Shown in pieces: positions 1 through 5,962 of a stretch of 7,391 bases of DNA. Source of the DNA: Lactobacillus sp. GTDB lineage: Bacteria > Pseudomonadota > Alphaproteobacteria > RF32 > CAG-239. The number at the start of each line of letters is the position of its first letter. Within the stretch, counting starts at the first letter, position 1. The translations under genes were made by a program, and so were the position numbers. Location: NCBI GenBank assembly GCA_031263385.1, contig JAISFX010000090.1, forward strand, positions 1 to 7,391, written 5' to 3'. The notes beneath the pieces are model-generated. The model made no database searches. It was not told the origin of the DNA and saw only the letters and a program-made list of their open reading frames with translations.

Positions 1-65
1 CATACCCTTGTACCTCACCACTATACAGTGACAGCGGTAACAATTGTATGTGTACAAAGAACTAA
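1..65 (+). CDS. C-terminal end of a truncated, cysteine-rich protein
   Basis: The frame starting at base 3 is open from the window edge to a TAA at 63-65 and gives 20 residues beginning YPCTSPLYSDSG and ending CMCTKN. A strong hairpin terminator starts six bases after this stop, which is the expected layout for the end of a real gene. Three cysteines in the last 18 residues, with Ser, Asn and Thr enrichment, would suit an exported, disulphide-bonded protein such as a pilin-like surface protein. That is inference from composition only; the fragment is too short to assign a family. Another frame is also open here but reads through the terminator, so this one is preferred. Confidence 0.45.
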   Translation, partial: YPCTSPLYSDSGNNCMCTKN

Positions 66-70
66 CAACC

Positions 71-104
71 AAAAGACCCGAGGCTTGCTTCGGGTCTTTT
101 TTAT
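71..104 (+). terminator. Rho-independent terminator of the upstream plus-strand gene
   Basis: An 11-bp perfect stem (71-81 pairing with 90-100, core GACCCGA/TCGGGTC) closes a small loop and runs into a T-tract at 97-104. It lies six bases after the stop at 63-65. The A-run at its left foot means it could also work weakly on the minus strand. Confidence 0.85.
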
Positions 105-124
105 TGCGCCATTACCGGACAAAT

Positions 125-167
125 AAAAAACAGCCCCTGATTTCTCAAGGGCTGTTTTTGTTTTTTA
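125..167 (-). terminator. Terminator of eno, probably bidirectional
   Basis: CAGCCC at 131-136 pairs with GGGCTG at 149-154. After one C/A mismatch, TGA at 138-140 pairs with TCA at 145-147 around a TTTC loop. On the minus strand the stem is followed by six T residues (complement of 125-130) and lies about 16 bases past the enolase stop. On the plus strand it is followed by TTTTTGTTTTTT, so it can also back up the terminator at 71-104. This is a typical arrangement between convergent genes. Confidence 0.85.
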
Positions 168-182
168 GCTATCTGGCAGAGC

Positions 183-1487
<1,305 letters not shown>

Positions 1488-1492
1488 CTACC

Positions 1493-1520
1493 TTGTAAAC
1501 TCTATCATTTTTGTTACAAT
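1493..1520 (+). promoter_or_regulatory. Probable dCMP deaminase promoter
   Basis: TTGTAA (1493-1498) and TACAAT (1515-1520) are separated by 16 bases, close to a sigma-70 consensus. The predicted start of transcription, near 1527, lies upstream of the ATG at 1544 but downstream of the TTG at 1511, which argues against that TTG as the start. The last base of its -10 is the first base of the opposing eno -35, so the two promoters occupy the same DNA. Confidence 0.5.
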
Positions 1521-1525
1521 GTCAA
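1499..1525 (-). promoter_or_regulatory. Probable eno promoter
   Basis: On the minus strand a perfect TTGACA lies at 1525-1520. It is followed after 15 bases by TAGAGT (1504-1499), a weak -10; other registers give even weaker hexamers. The position suits a leader of about 30 bases before the enolase ATG. The -35 is convincing, the -10 is not. Confidence 0.45.
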
Positions 1526-1543
1526 GAAGAATTAACAACACAA

Positions 1544-2065
1544 ATGAATAAGAAAGACTTGGAAATGACAGATTCTAACGAAGGAAAATACGTCCGCCCA
1601 TCATGGGATGAATACTTTATAGAAGTTATGGAAGCAGTAGCCAAACGAGCAACCTGTGACAGGGGCCGTTCAGGCTGTGTTATTGCCAGAAATAATATGA
1701 TTTTGGTCACAGGCTATGTTGGCTCTCCAATAGGCTTGCCACACTGTGATGATGTTGGCCATTTAATGAAAAAAACCACCCATGAAGACGGCCATGTCTC
1801 AGAGCATTGTACCCGTACTGTCCATGCCGAGATGAATGCAATCTGTCAGGCCGCCAGAAACGGCATCGCCCTTGATGGTGCAACCCTTTATTGCCGTATG
1901 ACCCCTTGCCGCACTTGCTGCATGTCTATTATAAATGCCGGCATAAAAAGAGTCGTCGTACAAAAGCATTATCACGCAGGCGAAGAAAGCGTCGAAATGT
2001 TTAGAGATGCCGGTGTTCATTATGAGCGAATGAGTGATGAGATTGAACCATATAAAAATCAGTAG
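1544..2065 (+). CDS. dCMP deaminase (ComEB-like cytidine/deoxycytidylate deaminase family)
   Basis: Predicted zinc enzyme that deaminates dCMP to dUMP, supplying thymidylate synthesis in the cytoplasm. Numbered from the ATG at 1544 (173 residues), the catalytic HAE is H94-A95-E96 in TVHAEMNAI, and the second zinc motif PCxxC is P121-C125 (PCRTCC). The CDRGRSGCVI, GYVGSPIGLPHC and GIKRVVV segments match the ComEB/T4-type dCMP deaminase fold, and length is normal. No strong Shine-Dalgarno is present: ATG 1544 has only a distant AGAAGAA, and ATG 1565 (giving MTDSNEGK) has AGAAAG eight bases upstream and is a fair alternative. The frame remains open upstream to a TTG at 1511, but that lies within the likely promoter. 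No terminator separates it from the next gene, so read-through is possible. Substrate could be another (deoxy)cytidine nucleotide. Confidence 0.9.
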   Translation: MNKKDLEMTDSNEGKYVRPSWDEYFIEVMEAVAKRATCDRGRSGCVIARNNMILVTGYVGSPIGLPHCDDVGHLMKKTTHEDGHVSEHCTRTVHAEMNAICQAARNGIALDGATLYCRMTPCRTCCMSIINAGIKRVVVQKHYHAGEESVEMFRDAGVHYERMSDEIEPYKNQ

Positions 2066-2105
2066 CTCATTAGCAAAATTTTAATTCTTTATAGTAGAGT
2101 ATATA

Positions 2106-2134
2106 TACAATATAAAAACATAGGTTGTAAGGAA
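2106..2134 (+). promoter_or_regulatory. Possible -10 element and Shine-Dalgarno of the response regulator
   Basis: TACAAT at 2106-2111 resembles a -10 hexamer but no -35 is seen at a normal distance. AAGGAA at 2129-2134, five bases before the ATG at 2140, is a good ribosome binding site and fixes the start. The gene may instead be read from the deaminase promoter, 74 bases being the whole gap. Confidence 0.35.
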
Positions 2135-2139
2135 AAAAC

Positions 2140-2766
2140 ATGAAAGTTCTTATCGCAGATGATCACGCACTTTTTAGAGACGGCTTGACCATGCGTTTGA
2201 AGCAAATTGACAGTGATATCAATGTGTTATCAGCTGAAAACTTCAAAGGTGCCTTAAGAATCCTTGATAAAGAGACAGATTTTGACTTAATCATCTTAGA
2301 CCTTGATATGCCGGATATGGGCTGGGAAGAAGCCTTTGACTTGGTTAAAGAAAAGGCCGGAAAATCCCGAATAGCCATATTATCAGCCTCAGAAAACAAC
2401 AGAGACATCAAAAAAGCTATGGAAAAAGGCGCTGCCGGCTATATCACCAAGCGCTCAGACCCCAAAATCCTCACTTCTGCCTTAAACCTTATGCTCGACG
2501 GCAGTGTTTATCTCCCACCTGAGATATTAGATAAGTCAAAAGCTCCGCAACACACACCATATGCCGTTAAAGAAAATAAGCTCACCCAGCGTCAGGCAGA
2601 GGTCCTAAAGCTTATAGCCGAGGGCAAATCCAACAAGCAGATTGCCTTTGAGCTTAACGTCTCTGAAGCCACTGTAAAGCTCCATATAAACGCACTTCTT
2701 AGGGCCTTAAAAGCCACAAACCGCACCCAAGCGGTAATAATCGCCCAAAAAGAAGGCATTATCTAG
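2140..2766 (+). CDS. NarL/FixJ-type response regulator (REC + LuxR-type HTH)
   Basis: Two-component transcription factor of 208 residues. The receiver domain spans about 1-120, with the acidic pocket D7-D8, phospho-acceptor D54 (IILDLDMPD), S82 in the Thr/Ser switch position and K104 in YITK. All canonical phosphorylation residues are therefore present. After a linker (about 130-146) comes a LuxR/GerE DNA-binding domain at about 147-208, with the typical LTQRQAEVLKLIAEG opening, NKQIA and the recognition-helix region VSEATVKLHI. It should dimerise and bind DNA when phosphorylated. No histidine kinase lies within the window, so the partner is encoded elsewhere or beyond the edges. A clear Shine-Dalgarno supports the ATG. 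The target genes are unknown; subfamily assignment to a named regulator is not possible from sequence alone. Confidence 0.95.
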   Translation: MKVLIADDHALFRDGLTMRLKQIDSDINVLSAENFKGALRILDKETDFDLIILDLDMPDMGWEEAFDLVKEKAGKSRIAILSASENNRDIKKAMEKGAAGYITKRSDPKILTSALNLMLDGSVYLPPEILDKSKAPQHTPYAVKENKLTQRQAEVLKLIAEGKSNKQIAFELNVSEATVKLHINALLRALKATNRTQAVIIAQKEGII

Positions 2767-2794
2767 CAAATTTCATCTATTGCTAAAACATACC

Positions 2795-2831
2795 AATAAT
2801 GCTATAAATATCATCAAGTTATAGCATTATT
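2795..2831 (+). repeat. Perfect 13-bp inverted repeat (AT-rich hairpin)
   Basis: AATAATGCTATAA (2795-2807) is the exact reverse complement of TTATAGCATTATT (2819-2831), with an 11-base loop. It starts 28 bases after the response-regulator stop. It lacks an immediate T-run, so it is not a canonical terminator. It may protect the 3' end of that mRNA, act as a protein-binding site, or form part of the leader of the next gene. Its right arm can alternatively pair with 2865-2871. Confidence 0.7.
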
Positions 2832-2876
2832 CTGTGATTATTAGAAATTCTGATATTCATTAGGTAATGCTTTTTT
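2823..2876 (+). terminator. Possible weak terminator or attenuator stem with T-run
   Basis: AGCATTA (2823-2829) is complementary to TAATGCT (2865-2871), which runs straight into TTTTTT (2871-2876). Two G-U pairs can extend the stem inward, but the loop is about 31 bases and the stem is AT-rich. It uses the same bases as the right arm of the 2795-2831 hairpin, so the two structures exclude each other. It could end the response-regulator transcript or act as a conditional stop before the gene at 2915. Weak by itself. Confidence 0.3.
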
Positions 2877-2914
2877 AGATATTTCACATATTAATTAACT
2901 AAAATATACCGACC

Positions 2915-3721
2915 ATGAACAAAGAACAACAATCTACATTGCGGCAGGTTTTGCGCAACTCAGGGTTCAAACTCTGCAAACAAAGTTATGGCGTCATATG
3001 GATAAAAGGCAACTTCTATATGATAAAAGATTTCAAAAAAATGTTTGATAACATCAAGGGCGTTCTTGCTGAAGATTTCACTCTTATTGTTGATTTTTCT
3101 GACAGAAACTCAACCAGAATTTTCAGCACTGAGAAAATTATGTCAGACATTAACACGCGTCTGAGATATCTGGGAAAAAAACATTTGGTATCCTACGGAA
3201 AGCTTTTTAATTTGAGTTTTCTTGAAATAGAATACCTCTGTGGACAGCAAAAGTTTAATTTCATTGTTAATCAGCTAAAACAGCGTGAGAGAGAACTTAA
3301 ACATCTGTTTAAATTACTCCCTCATGATAGGCAGAAAAAGTTTAATGACCGCTTTAATGAAGGCATCGATGTTGGAAAGAATAACGTCTATGATACACGT
3401 TCTAAAGAGTTATTATGGTCTGACCGAAAGCATGCTGATTATAAGATTGAGGTTAATGGCTCATACCCGACAATTTCAGAACGTTTTCCGGTTGTCATAA
3501 CCAACATCATCAACCATTCAAAAACAATAATTGTTGAAGCAGTAGAAAAATTAGTATCTGTAAAGGTTGTTAGCATAGATAACAATATCCCAAGAGCATA
3601 TAGTCCGGAGCTCAATATTGTATATCTAAACCCCAAATCCACCTTAGAGGTTGGGGAGGAGGTAAATATTTTTATAACCAAAGAAAAGACCAAAAGGGTC
3701 ATCGTTGAAATAAGAGACTAA
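2915..3721 (+). CDS. Hypothetical basic protein, 268 aa, no family recognised
   Basis: I do not recognise this protein. It has no signal peptide or membrane segment that I can see, so it is probably cytoplasmic. It is rich in Lys and Arg. The N-terminal part (about 1-95) alternates short hydrophobic stretches (FTLIVDFSD at 55-63) with basic turns, compatible with an alpha/beta fold. Residues about 105-150 are strongly helical and charged (QLKQRERELKHLFKLL), possibly a short coiled coil. From about 175 the sequence looks beta-rich (VVITNII, TIIVEAV, NIVYLNP, RVIVEIRD), suggesting a small C-terminal beta domain. No catalytic motif or cysteine cluster stands out. The ATG has no Shine-Dalgarno. 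Codon use resembles the neighbours, and it ends at a strong terminator, so it is a genuine, self-contained unit following a structured leader. Confidence 0.8.
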   Translation: MNKEQQSTLRQVLRNSGFKLCKQSYGVIWIKGNFYMIKDFKKMFDNIKGVLAEDFTLIVDFSDRNSTRIFSTEKIMSDINTRLRYLGKKHLVSYGKLFNLSFLEIEYLCGQQKFNFIVNQLKQRERELKHLFKLLPHDRQKKFNDRFNEGIDVGKNNVYDTRSKELLWSDRKHADYKIEVNGSYPTISERFPVVITNIINHSKTIIVEAVEKLVSVKVVSIDNNIPRAYSPELNIVYLNPKSTLEVGEEVNIFITKEKTKRVIVEIRD

Positions 3722-3745
3722 TAATGTCAGATATCAGAACAACAG

Positions 3746-3783
3746 AAAACCCCACCAAGCCCTGTGCTTTTGGTGGGGTTTTT
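3746..3783 (+). terminator. Rho-independent terminator after the 2915-3721 gene
   Basis: A 13-bp perfect stem (3746-3758 with 3770-3782, core CCCCACCAA/TTGGTGGGG) closes an 11-base loop and ends in TTTTT (3779-3783), 24 bases past the stop. The AAAA on the left arm makes it potentially bidirectional. It isolates the two unknown genes transcriptionally. Confidence 0.9.
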
Positions 3784-3812
3784 GCATTTTAAAAGCAATA
3801 TTAATATTTTTG

Positions 3813-3852
3813 TTGAAAATTTTGTCAAAATCTGCTACGACGAAAGTAGGAT
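3813..3852 (+). promoter_or_regulatory. Candidate promoter region of the 3889 gene
   Basis: A promoter must lie between the terminator at 3783 and the ATG at 3889 if the gene is expressed alone. TTGAAA (3813-3818) with TACGAC (3836-3841) at 17 bases and a TG at 3833-3834 is one reading. TTGTCA (3822-3827) with TAGGAT (3847-3852) at 19 bases is another. Neither is strong. Confidence 0.3.
3819..3831. promoter_or_regulatory. Operator-like palindrome upstream of the 3889 gene
   Basis: ATTTTG-T-CAAAAT is a perfect 6+1+6 inverted repeat. A near-copy, TTTTGTTGAAAAT (3808-3820), abuts it, so two similar half-palindromic sites sit in tandem over the candidate -35 elements. This resembles a repressor site, but no cognate regulator is known and short AT-rich palindromes arise easily by chance. 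Confidence 0.3.
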
Positions 3853-3888
3853 TAAATAATTTTAGATACTTAAAACAAATTATAATAT

Positions 3889-4830
3889 ATGGCTAAGAAA
3901 AAAGAAGACCCCAACCAAACTAATTTATGGGGCACTTTCTTTACTTCCAGCAGTACTGGTGCAAATTATAATTACACCAGCACTTCTGTAGAAGAAAACA
4001 AAGACGAAGTCCCTCCACCAGCTGAAGAGCCGGAAGTAGAGGCAGCTATTGAAAGAACCGGCATTCCAAAGCCGCCTTCAATAGGGTATGAGGAAGCTAT
4101 TAATAGCTTCATGAACCAGGGCAAAAACATTGTGGAAAAACCACAAGAAGAAGCCCAACCTAAAACGCCTGTAGAAAATACTCCCAACCCTTTCTTAAAC
4201 CGCGAACCAGTCAAGAAAGAAGTTGTTGAGAATAAGGCTGCAGATAATGGGGACAACACCCCTTTGGGCAAGTTATTTAGCGAAGGCTTATCTAAGCTGA
4301 AAACCCCACAGGAAGAACCTCAGCCAGAGCCTAAACCGGATGATAAACCTTATGAGGAAGATGCTTCTGCGTATCAAACCAGAAATATAACTCTTCTCAG
4401 CGAGTTTATGTATATCGATGAAAACAAAAGTTTAAGCCCCATGCCCTTTAGCGAAGGTTTTCAAGCCTTAGCTATATTAATAGCAAATGGCTTATCGGTA
4501 GATTTCTTCATTCGTAAGAGCTTAAATATGGAAGAGGCACTAGGTTGGTTGGAGACATCCAATAGCAACCAACCAAGATGGCGTTTTCCAAACCCTCAAG
4601 AGGTCATTGTTATAGCTATGGCGATTAAAAGCGGAAAATTCGAAGTCTTTAGGCAACGTATCTTATCGCATTTAGCTCCTTTTGACTTCGGGGCAGGAAA
4701 CACACTCTTTTGGGCAGCGATAGGCCCACTGTCTGATATCCAAAATATTAGGCTGTTTGATGTTTCAACAAACAAGTTTGTTTCGTTGGAGCAAGGATTA
4801 AAAGGAAACATCATATTGGTGCGTTCCTAA
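3889..4830 (+). CDS. Hypothetical protein, 313 aa, disordered acidic/proline-rich N-terminus and folded C-terminal domain
   Basis: I do not recognise this protein with any certainty. No signal peptide or membrane span is seen. Residues about 1-160 are low-complexity: Pro, Glu, Lys, Asn and Gln rich, with PPPAEEPEVEAA and two related blocks, PQEEAQPKTP (85-94) and PQEEPQPEPKP (140-150). A short conserved-looking hydrophobic insert, PLGKLFSEGLSKL (125-137), could be a docking helix. From about 166 to 313 the sequence looks globular and mainly helical, with GFQALAILIANGLSVDFFIRK, MEEALGWLE, RWRFPNP and TLFWAAIGPLSD as the most distinctive stretches. Its layout faintly recalls DUF6931-type domains, from memory only and untested. 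A linker-plus-domain design suits a scaffold or adaptor. The ATG lacks a Shine-Dalgarno; upstream and downstream terminators make it a single-gene unit. Confidence 0.8.
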   Translation: MAKKKEDPNQTNLWGTFFTSSSTGANYNYTSTSVEENKDEVPPPAEEPEVEAAIERTGIPKPPSIGYEEAINSFMNQGKNIVEKPQEEAQPKTPVENTPNPFLNREPVKKEVVENKAADNGDNTPLGKLFSEGLSKLKTPQEEPQPEPKPDDKPYEEDASAYQTRNITLLSEFMYIDENKSLSPMPFSEGFQALAILIANGLSVDFFIRKSLNMEEALGWLETSNSNQPRWRFPNPQEVIVIAMAIKSGKFEVFRQRILSHLAPFDFGAGNTLFWAAIGPLSDIQNIRLFDVSTNKFVSLEQGLKGNIILVRS

Positions 4831-4875
4831 TAATTAACCCTGATTACGCTTGCGTAAATCAGGGTTGATTATTTT
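4829..4875 (+). terminator. Hairpin terminator after the 3889-4830 gene
   Basis: AACCCTGATT (4836-4845) pairs with AATCAGGGTT (4857-4866), and ACG/CGT extends the stem around a CTTG loop with one bulged A (4856). At the foot, AATAAT (4829-4834) can pair with ATTATT (4868-4873) across a T-G wobble. A short T-run (4872-4875) follows. It lies directly at the stop codon. Confidence 0.75.
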
Positions 4876-4930
4876 AAACCTCATTTTCTAAAACTAACAA
4901 AACATCTCACGACCAACATCCACAACCAAA

Positions 4931-5044
4931 TACGCTCGGTACTCCCAAGGCAATCTCACCTTTGTCTCAGCTCCTCAATTGAGTGCCGCGACCGCAGGGA
5001 TTGTCACGCCTCACACACCATTAATCGCCCTAGGGCGAACCTAG
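4931..5044. other. GC-rich non-coding island between convergent genes, possible decayed dispersed repeat
   Basis: Between the terminator at 4875 and the lexA stop at 5041 there is no plausible gene. By hand count 62 of the 110 bases at 4931-5040 are G or C, clearly above the AT-rich intergenic DNA elsewhere in the window. It contains the similar words GGCAATCTCAC (4950-4960) and GGGATTGTCAC (4998-5008), the palindrome CTCAATTGAG (4974-4983) and a 14-bp palindrome at 5025-5038. These words resemble the GGCAATC/GGATTGCCAC family of dispersed intergenic repeats seen in some bacterial genomes, but that is from memory. On the minus strand one frame reads protein-like stretches interrupted by stops, so a decayed gene is an alternative. 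Confidence 0.35.
5025..5038 (-). repeat. Perfect 14-bp palindrome immediately downstream of lexA
   Basis: TCGCCCTAGGGCGA is its own reverse complement and begins two bases after the lexA stop codon. In RNA it would form a five-pair GC-rich stem with a CTAG loop. There is no T-run, so it is not a standard terminator, but it could stabilise or help end the lexA transcript; it may instead belong to the GC-rich island. Confidence 0.6.
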
Positions 5045-5709
5045 TAGGCGCGCATCAAACCGGAAAGAACACCTTGAATTTGCACACGGTTAGCCTCGAG
5101 AACTCTGGTCTCATATTCGCTATTTTTAGGGATAAGGTGAATTTTTCCTGCTTCACGCTTAAACACTTTAAGCGTCGCAATAGAATTATCAATAAGCGCA
5201 ACAACAACATCACCATTGTTTGCGGTCTCAACTTTTTTGATTATAACGGTATCACCATCAAGGATTCCCGCATCCATCATCGAATCACCTTCAACACTAA
5301 GTGCATAGCAGTTTCCTCTAGGCAACAGGTTTGAAGGAACAGACACAGTCTCAACCTCGTTTGCAATAGCCTCAATAGGCGTTCCCGCAGCAATTTTACC
5401 ATACAGCGGAACCTCTACCGAGTTAGCAGCCAGAAGCTGCTTTTTAAGGTTTTCTTCTTTAAGCTTTTCTTCGGCAACAATGGCACTTGGCTTAAGCTTA
5501 GGCGATTTAATAACCTCAAGAGCTCTGGCCTTGTGAGGAAGCTTTCTAATAAAGCCGCGTTCATTAAGTGCCTCAATAAGAGCATGGATTCCTGATTTAG
5601 ATTTAAGCCCCACAGCTTCTTTCATCTCATCAAAAGATGGCGACACGCCTTTTTCTTGAAGAGTTTTCTTTATAAACATCAATAACTTATATTGCTTTGG
5701 TGTTAACAT
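5041..5709 (-). CDS. lexA: LexA, SOS response repressor and self-cleaving protease
   Basis: Repressor of the DNA-damage regulon, inactivated by RecA-stimulated self-cleavage. The 222 residues are normal for alphaproteobacterial LexA. The winged-helix DNA-binding domain covers about 1-65 (PSFDEMKEAVGLKSKSGIH, then ERGFIRKL). A charged linker (about 66-95) is somewhat Lys/Glu-rich. The S24 peptidase domain contains the cleavage site A108-G109 (KIAAGTP), nucleophile S143 (EGDSMMD) and general-base K181 (ATLKVFKR), all intact, with S-K spacing of 38 against 37 in E. coli. The ATG has GGGAGGT at 5717-5723 seven bases upstream. The promoter region carries an SOS box, so the gene should repress itself. 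It is divergent from lysS. No other SOS box was noticed in the window. Confidence 0.98.
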   Translation of the reverse strand: MLTPKQYKLLMFIKKTLQEKGVSPSFDEMKEAVGLKSKSGIHALIEALNERGFIRKLPHKARALEVIKSPKLKPSAIVAEEKLKEENLKKQLLAANSVEVPLYGKIAAGTPIEAIANEVETVSVPSNLLPRGNCYALSVEGDSMMDAGILDGDTVIIKKVETANNGDVVVALIDNSIATLKVFKREAGKIHLIPKNSEYETRVLEANRVQIQGVLSGLMRAY

Positions 5710-5783
5710 GGCTTAAACCTCCCGATTCTGTGGTGTTCTGCAAGCAAAGCGATTCTATATTTTGCCGCCTAAACATATTTTAT

Positions 5784-5800
5784 CTGACTGGTCTGGTCAG
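5784..5800 (-). repeat. Inverted repeat in the lexA leader
   Basis: CTGAC (5784-5788), seven bases, GTCAG (5796-5800). If transcription starts near 5812 it lies in the 5' leader and would form a small hairpin. It also contains the direct repeat TGGTC-TGGTC (5789-5798). Function unknown. Confidence 0.45.
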
Positions 5801-5818
5801 AACATTTACCTAACATTT

Positions 5819-5833
5819 GTTCTAATTTAGTTC
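5819..5833 (-). promoter_or_regulatory. SOS box (LexA operator) of lexA
   Basis: GTTC (5819-5822), seven bases, GTTC (5830-5833): an exact match to the GTTC-N7-GTTC operator known for alphaproteobacterial LexA. It overlaps the -10 and spacer of the lexA promoter, so binding should block transcription, giving autoregulation. Confidence 0.9.
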
Positions 5834-5847
5834 TTGCTTCTTGTCAA
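5819..5847 (-). promoter_or_regulatory. lexA promoter
   Basis: On the minus strand a perfect TTGACA (5847-5842) is followed after 17 bases by TAGAAC (5824-5819) as the -10, whose last four bases are one half of the SOS box. This predicts a transcription start near 5812 and an unusually long leader of about 100 bases before the ATG at 5709. Confidence 0.75.
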
Positions 5848-5885
5848 CAGTTTTTTTTATGCCTTTGTAAATTCCAACAAAAGCG

Positions 5886-5913
5886 TTGAAAAAAAACAAA
5901 ATCAGATTATAAT
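5886..5913 (+). promoter_or_regulatory. lysS promoter
   Basis: TTGAAA (5886-5891) and a perfect TATAAT (5908-5913) are 16 bases apart. The predicted start near 5920 leaves a leader of about 43 bases before the lysS ATG. The SOS box is more than 50 bases upstream of this -35, so lysS is unlikely to be under LexA control. Confidence 0.75.
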
Positions 5914-5962
5914 TCACGCGAATGTAAAAATATAAATAAATATAAGATGGAATTTAATAAAA

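Noticed and set aside
1..126. A second open frame at the left edge, running to a TAA at 124-126
   Set aside because: It would translate straight through the strong hairpin terminator at 71-104; the frame stopping at 65 fits better.
1511..1543. TTG at 1511 as an upstream start of the dCMP deaminase
   Set aside because: It lies inside the likely -10/spacer of the promoter, lacks a ribosome binding site, and adds residues (LQCQEELTTQ) unlike family N-termini.
3881..3886. Perfect TATAAT just before the ATG at 3889
   Set aside because: Transcription from it would begin near 3893, after the start codon, and no near downstream in-frame start exists. AT-rich coincidence is likely.
4974..4983. CTCAATTGAG palindrome as a stand-alone regulator site
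   Set aside because: It lies far from any promoter between convergent genes, and 10-bp palindromes of this kind are common.
4898..5334. Long plus-strand open frame crossing the GC-rich island and the 3' half of lexA
   Set aside because: It is antisense to a fully convincing lexA, lacks a credible start, and its composition is that of a complementary-strand shadow.
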